From: Nocardia araoensis NBRC 100135 | GTDB lineage: Bacteria; Actinomycetota; Actinomycetes; Mycobacteriales; Mycobacteriaceae | Assembly: GCF_000308435.1 (NCBI RefSeq) | Contig: NZ_BAFR01000158.1 | Location: forward strand, 1-36,176 | Length of the DNA: 36,176 nt | Reading direction: 5' to 3' | Part shown: piece after piece, positions 24,109 to 32,664 of the stretch | Layout of the letters: each line of letters opens with the position of its first letter | Numbering within the stretch: the stretch's first letter is position 1 | The notes under the pieces: model-generated | What the model saw: the letters and a program-made list of their open reading frames with translations, nothing else | Told to the model about the DNA's origin: nothing | Database searches by the model: none | Position numbers and translations under genes: made by a program

Positions 24109-25812
24109 ATGCCGTCCACACCGCTGAATCCAGCAGGCGACATTCCGGACACCGGAATTCCCGGCCATCTCGCTGCCCACATGACCATGGCCGAGCAGCA
24201 CGAATGGCACCGCGCCTACTTGCGCCGCCGCCCGGTGTCGCGGCGCAATATCCTGCGCGGCGCCGCCGCGGCGGCAGCGGTGGCCGCGGTCGGCACGACA
24301 CCGTTCGGCAGGCGCGCCTACGCCGACGAGGCCCAGCTCGCGGTGGGCGGACGGCGCGTCGCCTTCGGGCCGGACGCGGCCAGCCAGCTGCGTTTCGCGG
24401 CACAGCTCTCGCGGCGTCCGGCGGGCGCCACGGTGTATCTCGACCACGGACCGACGCCCGCGTTGGGCGCGACGGTCCAGGCCGAGGTGCGCAACCTGCT
24501 CACCCAGCTGCCCACCGCCGACGGCGGCGTGCTCGCGGCCGAACAGTTCTACGTTCACGCCCCGGTGGACGGTCTGCCCGGGCGGGTGCCGCACTTCTAC
24601 CGCTGGCGGACCTCCGACGGATTCGTCGGCGACATCCGCGCCGCCGCACCCGCGATGCCCAGCGCACGCCCGGCGGTCCTGCCGTTCCGCTTCACCATGA
24701 TGGGCGACCAGGGCACCGATGAGACCCCGGCGCTGCCGGAGGGCGTCGCTCCCGGCGACTACGACGACAAGTACTACAAGGCCGACAACGATCCGACCGC
24801 GCCGCACGCGAGCAACGTGCTGCGCCAGATCGCCGCCGCCCGGCCGGACTTCCACATCCTCGCAGGCGATATCGCCTACGCCGACCCTTCCGGCGCGGGC
24901 AAGCCGGGACAGTTCGCGCCGCACGGGTCGCAACCGGCGAGCGGTTTCGACAAGTACAACCCCTACGTCTGGGACGTCTACTTCAACGCCATCGAGCCCA
25001 GCGCCGCCCAGACACCGTGGATGTTCGCCACCGGGAACCACGACATGGAGGCGACCTACGGCGACCACGGCTACGGCGGGCATCTGGCACGCCTGGACTT
25101 CCCCGGCAACGGTCCGGCGGGCTGCCCGTCGGCGTACACGTTCACCTACGGCAATGTCGCCGTGCTCTCGCTCGATGCCAACGACGTCTCCTATGAGATC
25201 CGCGCGAACAGTGGCTATTCCGGTGGGGCGCAGACGAGTTGGGTGGAGCGCACCCTGGCCGCCCACCGCGCCGACCCCGATATCGATTTCATCGTCTGCT
25301 TCTTCCACCACTGCGCGTATTCGACCACCGAATCGCACGCCAGCGACGGCGGCGTGCGCGACGCCTGGGCCGGGCTGTTCGACCGCTACCAAGTGGACCT
25401 GGTGTTGCAGGGCCACAACCACGTCTACGAGCGCACCGACCCGATCCGCGGCGGACAGGCGACGAAGATCGCCGGCGACAACTCGATCGTCTACCCCGAG
25501 ACCGAAGGCACCGTCTACTACACCGTTGGCGGCGGCGGACGTCCGCGCTACGAATTCCAGCCCGGATCCCGGGAGACCTTCCGCGGCAACGAGTTGGCCG
25601 ACACCTCGGTGCCGAACAGCTATGTGTGGACCCCGGGCGGCGGCAAGCAGGACGAAGCCGCGCCGTGGTCTCGGGTCCGCTTCCGGAATTACTCGTTCCT
25701 GCGCGTGGACGTCCGGCCGGGCGTGTTCGCCAGCGAGATGGACGTGGTCGCGGTCGACGAGTACGGCCGCGAGTTCGACCGGGTGCTCTTCCGGCGGCAA
25801 GTTCGGGCCTGA
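24109..25812 (+). CDS. Tat-exported purple acid phosphatase-like metallophosphoesterase
   Basis: A 567-residue exported phosphatase. The twin-arginine signal SRRNILRGAAAAAAVAAVG is at residues about 43-61, after an unusually long N-terminal region. An N-terminal fibronectin-like domain follows (YLDHGPTPALG..., FYRWRTSDGF). The metallophosphoesterase domain carries all five purple acid phosphatase blocks: MGDQGTD, LAGDIAYAD, TGNHDME, FFHHCAYS and GHNHVYERT, which bind the Fe/metal pair. Its closest known relative type is Mycobacterium Rv2577. The ATG at 24109 is in frame but has a weak ribosome binding site; ATG at 24181, six residues before the signal region, is an alternative. It probably releases phosphate outside the membrane. 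Confidence 0.9.
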   Translation: MPSTPLNPAGDIPDTGIPGHLAAHMTMAEQHEWHRAYLRRRPVSRRNILRGAAAAAAVAAVGTTPFGRRAYADEAQLAVGGRRVAFGPDAASQLRFAAQLSRRPAGATVYLDHGPTPALGATVQAEVRNLLTQLPTADGGVLAAEQFYVHAPVDGLPGRVPHFYRWRTSDGFVGDIRAAAPAMPSARPAVLPFRFTMMGDQGTDETPALPEGVAPGDYDDKYYKADNDPTAPHASNVLRQIAAARPDFHILAGDIAYADPSGAGKPGQFAPHGSQPASGFDKYNPYVWDVYFNAIEPSAAQTPWMFATGNHDMEATYGDHGYGGHLARLDFPGNGPAGCPSAYTFTYGNVAVLSLDANDVSYEIRANSGYSGGAQTSWVERTLAAHRADPDIDFIVCFFHHCAYSTTESHASDGGVRDAWAGLFDRYQVDLVLQGHNHVYERTDPIRGGQATKIAGDNSIVYPETEGTVYYTVGGGGRPRYEFQPGSRETFRGNELADTSVPNSYVWTPGGGKQDEAAPWSRVRFRNYSFLRVDVRPGVFASEMDVVAVDEYGREFDRVLFRRQVRA

Positions 25813-25818
25813 GCGGGG

Positions 25819-26151
25819 CTACTTCTTCTTTTTCGGCGGGAGGGTCCGGGCGTAGGCGACGCCGCGCTCGACCCATTCCCGCAGCACCTCGTCGTCGTCG
25901 ACGGCGGTGACGCGCAGCCAGCCGACCATTTCCCGTCCGCCCATGACCATGGGCTCCACCGTGTCACCGAGGAGCCGCTCGCCCTCGTCCGGATCGACCC
26001 GCACCAGCAAGCCGCCCTGCCCACTGGCGGCCACCGCCATATTGCCGCCGATCAAGAAGGCCAGGCCGCCGAACATCTTGCGCTCGGTGAGTTCGGGGCC
26101 GGGCGCGATCAGTTCCCGGATTCGCTCGGCCAACTCCTCGTCGTATGCCAT
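25819..26151 (-). CDS. TfoX N-terminal domain protein
   Basis: A 110-residue protein of the TfoX_N family, in which the domain stands alone rather than fused to TfoX_C. It shows MAYDEELAERIRELI, LTERKMFGGLAFLIGGNMAVAA around residues 24-45, LLVRVDPDEGERLL, and MVGWLRVTAV. It ends in a Lys-rich tail. In Gammaproteobacteria TfoX regulates competence, but stand-alone actinobacterial copies have no assigned role. I used the ATG at 26151, which gives the family start; the frame extends to 26235. It is convergent with the phosphatase, with 6 bases between the stop codons. Confidence 0.85.
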   Translation of the reverse strand: MAYDEELAERIRELIAPGPELTERKMFGGLAFLIGGNMAVAASGQGGLLVRVDPDEGERLLGDTVEPMVMGGREMVGWLRVTAVDDDEVLREWVERGVAYARTLPPKKKK

Positions 26152-26504
26152 GACGGCATTGTTCACCTCGGGTACGACAAGTCGAGCGATCCGCGACCGG
26201 CCGCGTGTCCTCGTCCGGTCGGGTACTGCGGACACTGATGACGCGACATGCGACGAAGGTTGTCTCCCGCACCGAAAGACCCTGTATACCAGCAGATTTG
26301 GTGACGGTTCTCAGGTAGACGGCCGAGCTACGTACGTACACTCCCGGGCCGCCTGGATGTCATTGGACGTTCAAGCGGATGTTTCCGTCCCTGTCTGTAA
26401 TACAGGACGTGAGACGGGGGCGAACCGCCATTGACGTTCGCGCGCAACCCGTTTCGGAATATGCAGTCGACTGCGCCCCCAGAGACGGGACGAAGGACTC
26501 TTTC
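26152..26504. other. Intergenic region between the TfoX_N gene and the TrbL-like gene
   Basis: About 353 bases flanked by two divergent genes. It holds the alternating palindrome TACGTACGTA (26329-26338) and a possible -35 TTGACG at 26431-26436, followed at about 18 bases by CGGAAT, for the large membrane protein gene. GAAGGA at 26492-26497 is that gene's ribosome binding site. The open frames here look like shadows. Confidence 0.4.
26329..26338. promoter_or_regulatory. Second copy of the TACGTACGT palindrome
   Basis: TACGTACGTA is a perfect 10-bp palindrome in the divergent region. It shares nine bases with the element at the TetR gene start 3.1 kb away. It may be a second operator of that regulator or a chance repeat. 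Confidence 0.3.
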
Positions 26505-28829
26505 GTGCACATCAGCTCCCAGGCGGTGCGATCACGCACTGTCCGCCTCAGATCCACCGAGCGGCATTCGATCGGAGTCCCCCGCAAGTTTCCCACAGCT
26601 GTGGCCGCATTGCTCATCGGTGCGGCGAATCGGCGGCCGCTCTCCGGGACGGGCGCTTGGCGGCGACGGGCGACCTGGATCGCCCTCACCCTCTTCGCGC
26701 TCTTCGTTTTCCCCGGCTTCCTCGGTGCGCTGGCCGTCGCACAGGACGCGGCGGGCAGCGCGGCCGGGACCTCCGGAATCGATGGGCTCAGCTGGATGAA
26801 CATTCACGACTCGTCGGGCGTCCCGCTGTCGGACTATCGATTCGCGACCGGCGACGAGAGCCTGCTCAAGCCGCGTACCACCATCCTGTGGGCCGTACTG
26901 GGCCTGGAATTCATCGGCTACATAGCCATCGTGACGACGGCGATCTGGTTGATCGGTTACGCGTTGAGCTTCCGGTGGCTGGACATGTTCAGTTCGGCCC
27001 TGCACGGCGTGGCCAACGCGCTGACCGCGCAGATCGCGACCCCGATCATGCTGGTCACCGCGGCGACCATCGGTGCGGTCTGCGTCGGATGGTTCATCGC
27101 GCGCGGCTACCACGCGAAGGCCACCATGCAGGTGGTGACGATGGTGGGCGTCGCGTTGCTGGGTCCGTTGTTCCTGGCCGAGCCCTTGGCGGATGTGCTG
27201 TCCTCGCACGGGTTGCTGGCCCAGGGCCGCGATCTCGGCATCTCGGTGGCCGCCGGCCTGAACGGGAACGCGAACCCGAATCCGACCCAGTTGGTGGCGA
27301 CGATGCAGAGCGATCTGGCCGACAATTTCGCCCGGCAGCCGCTACAGGTGTGGAATTTCGGGCACACGGTCGACCAGCGGCCCGCCTGCCGATCGGCGTG
27401 GTCGTCGGGGGTCGCGGCAGGTGACGACTCCCGGGTGATCAGCGGCCTGAAGTCGTGCGGCGACTCCGCCGCGCGCGCGAAGGCCGAGAATCCCACCATG
27501 GGGCAGGTCGCCACCGGGCTGATGCTGTTGGTCTGCGGCGGCATCCTGCTGGCCTTCGCGATGTATCTCGGCCTGAAGGTCATCAAGGCCGCGTTGGACA
27601 CGATCTATCACGGGTTCATGTCGATATTCGGCTTCGCCGCAGGCGGATTCGTCTACGGCCCGACGCAGACTTTCCTCGTGCGCAATGTCGTCGACAGTTT
27701 CGTCGCGGCGGCGCGAATGACGGCGTACACCATATTCCTCGGGGTCTACGTGTTGTTCATGGGCAACCTGTTCGCGCAGGCGCGCGGACAGGTCATGGCG
27801 GTGATCATCATCGCGGGCACCGTCGAGATAATCGCCGTATTCCAGCTCAAACGCCTCAGCAGCGGCCTCAGCCGGGGGAACGACTGGATCGCCAACCGAT
27901 TCGCGCTCGCCATGCAGGGCAGTGCGAGCAAGTCGGGGAGCAGCGGCGGGACCGCTCTCGGCATGGGTGGTGGCGGGGGTGGTGGGAAGTCCTCGCCCGG
28001 GATGGGGTGGGTAACCCCGATCAGCACGCTCAACACCATCAACTCCTCGCCGGTGACGGCGTGGCTGGCCGGCGGACGGGTCAATCCGTTCAATCCGCTC
28101 TCCAGCACCCGCAGGACGATCGAACGCTCCACCAGGAGAATCCTCGCCAGCCGCGAAGCGGGATACGTCGAGCATCAACTGTCCCGCGACAATTGGCGCG
28201 GTGTCGCGGTCGACGCGGCCCAGCAGGTCGGGGGCATACACACTCAGCTGGGTGTCTCGCGGGCCTTGAAGGTACTGCGCGACAACAAGGTTCCCGATTC
28301 GCGCATCCATGCCGTCCTGCTCTCCTCCGGCGCGAGCCACGAGCGGGTCACTCATGCGCTGACGGCGTACTCCGTCCAGGAGTCCACGGCATCGCAGAAT
28401 CCGTACAGCTTCGCGCCGCTGCAGAAGGCGATCGCGGCGGCGTGGGCGGTGGACAACCACGTCGACCACGAGGCGCACGATGCCTTCGCCGCCCAGGCGG
28501 TCATCGCGGCGGACAGCTTCGTCCGGCACAGCAACGCGCCCGCCCCCAACGCGAACATCGATCACGCGTTCGTGCAGCGGGTCGAGCAGAATTGGCATTC
28601 CGACCGCGCACTGCGTGCGGCGATCACCCCGGACGAGTGGGACGGCGCGGGCCGGGACACCCGATGGGCGATCGGCCACCGGGTCGCGACCATGCACCAG
28701 GAGGCGGCGCGGGAGTACTACGCGAACCCGAACGACATCAACCGGGAAGCCCTGATGCGGTCGGCCAGGCGCGTAGCCAATCTCGATCACCTGGATCCCG
28801 ATGGCGGGCTGGACCCGTGGAACCCGTAG
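26505..28829 (+). CDS. Large TrbL/VirB6-like polytopic membrane protein
   Basis: A 774-residue protein I place near the TrbL/VirB6-type channel proteins of conjugation systems, without certainty. Residues 56-79 form the first helix (WIALTLFALFVFPGFLGALAV). About seven more hydrophobic segments fall between residues 125 and 460. The external loop carries two Cys (CRSAW and LKSCGD, about 95-105 bases apart) that could form a disulfide. A Gly-rich linker (GGGGGGGK, near 495) leads to a hydrophilic helical C-terminal half. I chose the GTG at 26505 because GAAGGA (26492-26497) precedes it; the ATG at 26379 adds Arg-rich sequence without a membrane segment. No other conjugation gene is nearby, so it looks orphaned. 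Confidence 0.6.
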   Translation: MHISSQAVRSRTVRLRSTERHSIGVPRKFPTAVAALLIGAANRRPLSGTGAWRRRATWIALTLFALFVFPGFLGALAVAQDAAGSAAGTSGIDGLSWMNIHDSSGVPLSDYRFATGDESLLKPRTTILWAVLGLEFIGYIAIVTTAIWLIGYALSFRWLDMFSSALHGVANALTAQIATPIMLVTAATIGAVCVGWFIARGYHAKATMQVVTMVGVALLGPLFLAEPLADVLSSHGLLAQGRDLGISVAAGLNGNANPNPTQLVATMQSDLADNFARQPLQVWNFGHTVDQRPACRSAWSSGVAAGDDSRVISGLKSCGDSAARAKAENPTMGQVATGLMLLVCGGILLAFAMYLGLKVIKAALDTIYHGFMSIFGFAAGGFVYGPTQTFLVRNVVDSFVAAARMTAYTIFLGVYVLFMGNLFAQARGQVMAVIIIAGTVEIIAVFQLKRLSSGLSRGNDWIANRFALAMQGSASKSGSSGGTALGMGGGGGGGKSSPGMGWVTPISTLNTINSSPVTAWLAGGRVNPFNPLSSTRRTIERSTRRILASREAGYVEHQLSRDNWRGVAVDAAQQVGGIHTQLGVSRALKVLRDNKVPDSRIHAVLLSSGASHERVTHALTAYSVQESTASQNPYSFAPLQKAIAAAWAVDNHVDHEAHDAFAAQAVIAADSFVRHSNAPAPNANIDHAFVQRVEQNWHSDRALRAAITPDEWDGAGRDTRWAIGHRVATMHQEAAREYYANPNDINREALMRSARRVANLDHLDPDGGLDPWNP

Positions 28830-28910
28830 CGAGCGTGTCCCACGCGGGTGCGTCGAGCCCGGTCGGCCGAGCGTCTCGTCACCTTCCTGAGCGAGATCGG
28901 CGTTCGCGCG

Positions 28911-29822
28911 TCAGGCGCCGTGCACCACCTGCGCGAACACTTCGTCCGGATCGGATGCCTTCAGGCCGAAGGTGTCGCGGATGGCCGAGTCGTCGACTGT
29001 GAAGGTGGCATGGGACATGTGGTAGGTCTCGAACAGCTCCGCCCAGAACGGGTCGGTCAGACCCAGCAGCGTCAGTTCGCGATCGTTCATGGCCGCCAAC
29101 CGCGGGTCGGGCGCTCCGGCCGCCGCGGCGAATCGTCCGGCCAGCTCCCGCACGGTGGCGGTGATGACCGGCGCGTGCCACGCGCGACCCCATGCGTGCT
29201 CGTCGCGGGCCACGGCGACCGCTGCCGCCGCCGCGTCGCCGACCGCGGTGTAGGCGTGCGGCAGGTCGAGTTCCTGTGGCAGCAGCGCCAACTGGCCTGC
29301 CAGGATCTTCGGCTGGGCGATCAACGAGAACACCGAGATCGCGCCGGGACCGATGAATTGCGACGCCCGGACCTCGGTGACGCGCACCCGTCCCGCTCGG
29401 TGCGCCTCCTCGGCTTCCCGCCACATGCGCGCGCGCACCCGACCTTTCGGCCCGGTGGCCGCCAGCGGCGACTGCTCGGTGACCGGCCCGTCGGCGGGTC
29501 CGTAACCGTACAGATTGCCGAGCATCACGTAGTTCGCGCCGGTCCGCTCGGCGGCGGAGCGAATGGACCCGAACAGCGGCGGAATGGTCTCCGGCCAGGT
29601 GTGATAGGCGGGCATCGCCATGTTGAACAGGGTTTCGGCGCCCTCTGCGACGGCGGTCAGCGCGGCCGTGTCCAGGGCGTCCAGGGCGATTCGTTCGATA
29701 TTCGGGTGCTCGGGTCCCGCACCGCTGCGGCTGACCATGCGTACCCGGTCGCCGGACCCGGCCAGTAGCGCCGCGGTGGCCGAAGCGGTGGCGCCACGTC
29801 CGACGATGACCTGCGTAGGCAT
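28911..29822 (-). CDS. NAD(P)-binding epimerase/dehydratase-like protein
   Basis: A 303-residue Rossmann-fold protein of the extended SDR/NAD-dependent epimerase type. The N-terminal strand and nucleotide loop read QVIVGRGATASATAALLAGSG, a GxGATG-like motif without the second canonical Gly. Next are VRMVSRSG, a Tyr in NLYGYGPADGPVTEQSP (about residues 103-118) typical of the active-site region, and VRASQFIGPG. The substrate is not evident. The start ATG at 29822 is 141 bases from the divergent GlxA-type regulator, which may control it. Confidence 0.8.
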   Translation of the reverse strand: MPTQVIVGRGATASATAALLAGSGDRVRMVSRSGAGPEHPNIERIALDALDTAALTAVAEGAETLFNMAMPAYHTWPETIPPLFGSIRSAAERTGANYVMLGNLYGYGPADGPVTEQSPLAATGPKGRVRARMWREAEEAHRAGRVRVTEVRASQFIGPGAISVFSLIAQPKILAGQLALLPQELDLPHAYTAVGDAAAAAVAVARDEHAWGRAWHAPVITATVRELAGRFAAAAGAPDPRLAAMNDRELTLLGLTDPFWAELFETYHMSHATFTVDDSAIRDTFGLKASDPDEVFAQVVHGA

Positions 29823-29963
29823 GCGAATTCCTCTCTACATCAACGTATTTCGAGCGAACATCGGCACCCGGCAAGCCGTTCGCCGATCGCGTGCTACTCA
29901 GCCTGCCGCGCCGCGGACGGGTAAGCTACTGGCCGGATTGCCAACTATCCCAAGGATCAGGCC

Positions 29964-30932
29964 ATGCAGACTGTCGCCGTCGTCGCGGTTCCTCCGGTGA
30001 AAGCTTTCGACCTGTCCATGCCGGAAACCGTGCTGGGCGCGGCGATGGTCGACGGCGAACCCGGCTACCGGATCGTGGTGTGCACCGCCGTACCGGGCGT
30101 GCTACCAGCGGGATCTGGCGGGTTCGACGTGGTCGTCTCCCGGGGGTTGGAGGCGATCGAGGCGGCGGACATCGTCATCGTGCCGAGCACCGGCAGCCGC
30201 GCCGACGCGGACGCCGCCACGCTGAACGCCCTGCGCGCAGCGGTAGCCGCGGGCAAACGCGTCACCTCCATCTGCAGCGGCGCTTTCGTTCTGGCGCAGG
30301 CGGGCCTGCTGTCCGGCCGCACCGCCACCACACACTGGGCGCTCGCCGACGAACTCGCGGCGAACCACCCCGACGTGTCGGTCCGCAGTGACGCGCTGTT
30401 CATCGAAGACGGCCCGATCACCACGGCCGCGGGCGCGGCGGCCGGTATCGACCTGTGCCTGCATCTGATCCGCGCCGACTACGGCGCGACGGTAGCGAAC
30501 GCCGCCGCCCGCACGGCCGTCGTCACCCCGGTCCGTCCCGGCGGCCAAGCCCAGTTCGTGGACGCACCCTTGCCCGCGGAGAACGGCGTCACCCTGGCGG
30601 ACACCCGCGCCTGGGCGCTGCGGCGACTGGACCTACCGCTGTCGCTGGAGGACCTGGCCGCCCACGCTCGCACCAGTGTGCGCACGCTGACCCGCCGCTT
30701 CCACGAGGAAACCGGCCTCAGCCCGCAGAAATGGCTGCTGCACCAGCGCCTGCAACGCGCCAGGGAACTACTGGAATCCACCACGCTCCCGATGGACCAG
30801 GTGGCCAGGCACAGCGGCATCGGCTCGGCGGAGTCGCTGCGCCAGCACATGGTTCGGCACGTCGGAGTGCCACCGAGCAGCTACCGCGCGTCGTTCACCC
30901 GCTCGCCCGCGCACACCGCTTCGGACCAGTGA
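29964..30932 (+). CDS. GlxA-family AraC-type transcriptional regulator
   Basis: A 322-residue regulator with an N-terminal DJ-1/PfpI-like domain (residues about 1-165) and a C-terminal AraC helix-turn-helix domain (about 215-318). The first holds VAVVAVPPVKAFDLSMPETVLG and the nucleophile-elbow segment TSICSGAFVLAQAGLLSGRTATTHW, with the Cys in place. The second holds SLEDLAAHARTSVRTLTRRFHEETGLSPQKWLL and the second HTH in VARHSGIGSAESLRQHM. The ATG at 29964 follows AAGGATCAGG. It is divergent from an NAD(P)-binding enzyme, a common layout for AraC-type regulators and their target. The ligand cannot be inferred. Confidence 0.9.
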   Translation: MQTVAVVAVPPVKAFDLSMPETVLGAAMVDGEPGYRIVVCTAVPGVLPAGSGGFDVVVSRGLEAIEAADIVIVPSTGSRADADAATLNALRAAVAAGKRVTSICSGAFVLAQAGLLSGRTATTHWALADELAANHPDVSVRSDALFIEDGPITTAAGAAAGIDLCLHLIRADYGATVANAAARTAVVTPVRPGGQAQFVDAPLPAENGVTLADTRAWALRRLDLPLSLEDLAAHARTSVRTLTRRFHEETGLSPQKWLLHQRLQRARELLESTTLPMDQVARHSGIGSAESLRQHMVRHVGVPPSSYRASFTRSPAHTASDQ

Positions 30933-31062
30933 GGCATCGCAGACTCGCGCGACCACCGGCGACACTTCGGCTGGGCGTCTCGGCCGGATACACGCCGTGC
31001 GACTCGCCACGGTGACGACGAGCCTCCCCACGCTCGCCGGATTTCATCGGTAGAAGTGGTCC

Positions 31063-31839
31063 ATGACCAAGATTCTCGTCACGGGCGGAACCGGCGCGCT
31101 GGGCAGGCTCGTGGTCGGCCGGTTGCGCGAAGAAGGCCATGAGGTACGAGTGCTGTCGCGTCGCCCCGGCGCGGGCACGCACGTCGGCGATCTGCGGACC
31201 GGTGTGGGCGTGGCGGAGGCGGTAGCGGGCACCGAGGTGATCGTCCACGCGGCCTCGGACGTCCGGCGGGCGGGTGGCGCCGACCTCGAGCAAACCCAGC
31301 ATCTGCTGCGCCACGCACGCGGGGTGCGGCACCTGCTCTACGTGTCGATCGTCGGGATCGATCGCATCCCGTTCCGGTACTACCGCAACAAGCTGGCCTG
31401 CGAGCAAGCCGTCATCGACAGCGGTGTGCCGCATACGATTCTGCGGGCGACCCAGTTCCACGAGCTGATCGCGGCGGTGTTGCAGACCGTCGAGAAATGG
31501 CCGGTTGCGCCGTTGCCGACGAACTTCCGTTTCCAGCCGGTCGCCGCCGCCGACGTGGCGCGGCGGGTCGCCGAGGCGGCCGTGGGCGAGCCGCTCGGCC
31601 GTGCGCCCGACTTCGGCGGACCGGAGGTGCTGACGCTGGCACAGTTGGCGGAGGCCTGGCAGGGCGCCCGGCAGCGGCCCCGGCGGATCGTGCCGCTCCC
31701 CGTCCCCGGACGAGTCGGGGGCGCCTTCCGCGCCGGGCTGAACACGTGCCCGGATCATCCCGACGGCACGCAGACCTGGTCGCAGTTCGTCGCCTCGAGT
31801 CCCGCGAATCCCTACACCGGTCAGAAAAAGCGCCCCTGA
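31063..31839 (+). CDS. NmrA-like/atypical SDR NAD(P)-binding protein
   Basis: A 258-residue Rossmann-fold protein. The nucleotide loop is VTGGTGALGRLVVGRL (residues 6-21), followed by VRVLSRRPGAG, HAASDVRR and LLYVSIVGIDRIPFRYYRNKLACEQAV, with the Tyr-x-x-x-Lys-like pair (YYRNK). Members of this group are often NAD(P)-dependent sugar or quinone reductases; the exact reaction is unknown. The ATG at 31063 is the only good start; the ribosome binding site is modest (GTAGAAGTGG). It ends 34 bases before the stop of the convergent DUF302 gene. Confidence 0.82.
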   Translation: MTKILVTGGTGALGRLVVGRLREEGHEVRVLSRRPGAGTHVGDLRTGVGVAEAVAGTEVIVHAASDVRRAGGADLEQTQHLLRHARGVRHLLYVSIVGIDRIPFRYYRNKLACEQAVIDSGVPHTILRATQFHELIAAVLQTVEKWPVAPLPTNFRFQPVAAADVARRVAEAAVGEPLGRAPDFGGPEVLTLAQLAEAWQGARQRPRRIVPLPVPGRVGGAFRAGLNTCPDHPDGTQTWSQFVASSPANPYTGQKKRP

Positions 31840-31853
31840 CAGACGAGGTAGGA

Positions 31854-31865
31854 CTGGCGAGCCAG
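31854..31865. terminator. Short inverted repeat between convergent genes
   Basis: CTGGCGAGCCAG can fold as a 4-bp stem with a 4-base loop. It lies between the stops of the NmrA-like gene and the DUF302 gene. It is short, so its role as a terminator is only possible. Confidence 0.25.
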
Positions 31866-31873
31866 ACCCCGAT

Positions 31874-32275
31874 TCAGCGGTCGCCGAGGGCGTCGATGGC
31901 GGCGCGCAGGCGGATGGTGGCGTCGGCGGCGACTGCGTGCAATCCCGGTTCGTCCGTGACCTCGACCATCACCTGGGGGTTCATCGCTTCGACGTGCACG
32001 GCATCGGCGTCGTCGGGATCACGCCGGACCACCACATTGCAGGGCAACAGCAATCCGATCCGGCGATCGATCTCCACGGCGCGATGAGCCAGGGGCGGGT
32101 TGCAGGCGCCGAGGATGCGGTAGTCCTCCATGTCCTGGTCGAGCTTTGCTTTCAGGGTGGCTCGCATGTCGATCTCGGTGAGCACACCGAAACCTTGCTC
32201 GGCCAGTGCGGCGCGGGTAGCTTCCACGGCGTCGTCGAAGCCGGTGCGCAAGGTGGTCGAAATCGCCAGATCCAT
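31874..32275 (-). CDS. DUF302 family protein
   Basis: A 133-residue protein with the DUF302 fold. It shows TTLRTGFDDAVEATRAALAEQGFGVLTEIDMRATLKAK in residues about 6-44, the central YRILGACNPPLAHRAVEID (single Cys57, at the spot where the family often has Cys or Ser), LLLPCNVVVR with a second Cys, and VEAMNPQVMVEV. The family's function is unknown, though it often lies next to metal or sulfur stress genes. The ATG at 32275 has AAGGAGG 8-9 bases upstream on the minus strand. It follows the CsoR/CstR-type gene by 103 bases, in the same direction. Confidence 0.88.
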   Translation of the reverse strand: MDLAISTTLRTGFDDAVEATRAALAEQGFGVLTEIDMRATLKAKLDQDMEDYRILGACNPPLAHRAVEIDRRIGLLLPCNVVVRRDPDDADAVHVEAMNPQVMVEVTDEPGLHAVAADATIRLRAAIDALGDR

Positions 32276-32378
32276 GCCGGATGCCTCCTTCGAGAGATGG
32301 TCGGTCAGTGCGGATTCGGACGGGCGCCCGAGGGATGCCCGCGCGGCGCGCGCCCTCGCTGACACCGCGACGCGTGCG

Positions 32379-32648
32379 TCACGCGAGGGCCAGGAACAAT
32401 TTCTCCAGTTGCTCCACGGTCATCGGATCCGCGGTCTCGGCGTCCGGGTTCACGAGGCATTCCCGGAGCCCGGTGGCGACGATCTTGAAACCAGCCCGGT
32501 CCAGGGCCCGGGAGACCGCGGCGAGCTGGGTGACCACGTCTTTGCAGTCCCGGCCCTGCTCGATCATCGCGATCACTCCGGCGAGCTGGCCGTGCGCCCG
32601 GCGCAGGCGATTGAGTACCGAGGCGATGGCGTCTTCGTCGCCGACCAT
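32379..32648 (-). CDS. CsoR-superfamily repressor, CstR-like (Cys-Gly-Cys)
   Basis: An 89-residue DUF156/CsoR-fold regulator. Copper-sensing CsoR uses Cys36-His61-Cys65. Here the matching residues are Cys35 (GRDCKDVVTQ), Gly60 (ATGLREC) and Cys64. Loss of the His while both Cys are kept is the pattern of the persulfide sensor CstR. The CKDVVTQLAAVSRAL segment also looks close to CstR's, so I infer a sulfur rather than a copper signal. GAAGGAG precedes the ATG at 32648; the open frame to 32681 is a run-through. It sits 16 bases after the MMPL stop. A 16-bp palindrome, 32681-32696, about 32 bases upstream of its start, is probably its operator. Confidence 0.88.
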   Translation of the reverse strand: MVGDEDAIASVLNRLRRAHGQLAGVIAMIEQGRDCKDVVTQLAAVSRALDRAGFKIVATGLRECLVNPDAETADPMTVEQLEKLFLALA

Positions 32649-32664
32649 GATGTTTCTCCTTCTC

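Noticed and set aside
23701..25800. A 699-residue minus-strand frame across the TetR and phosphatase genes
   Set aside because: Antisense shadow of two well-supported genes; it crosses their intergenic region and shows no domain.
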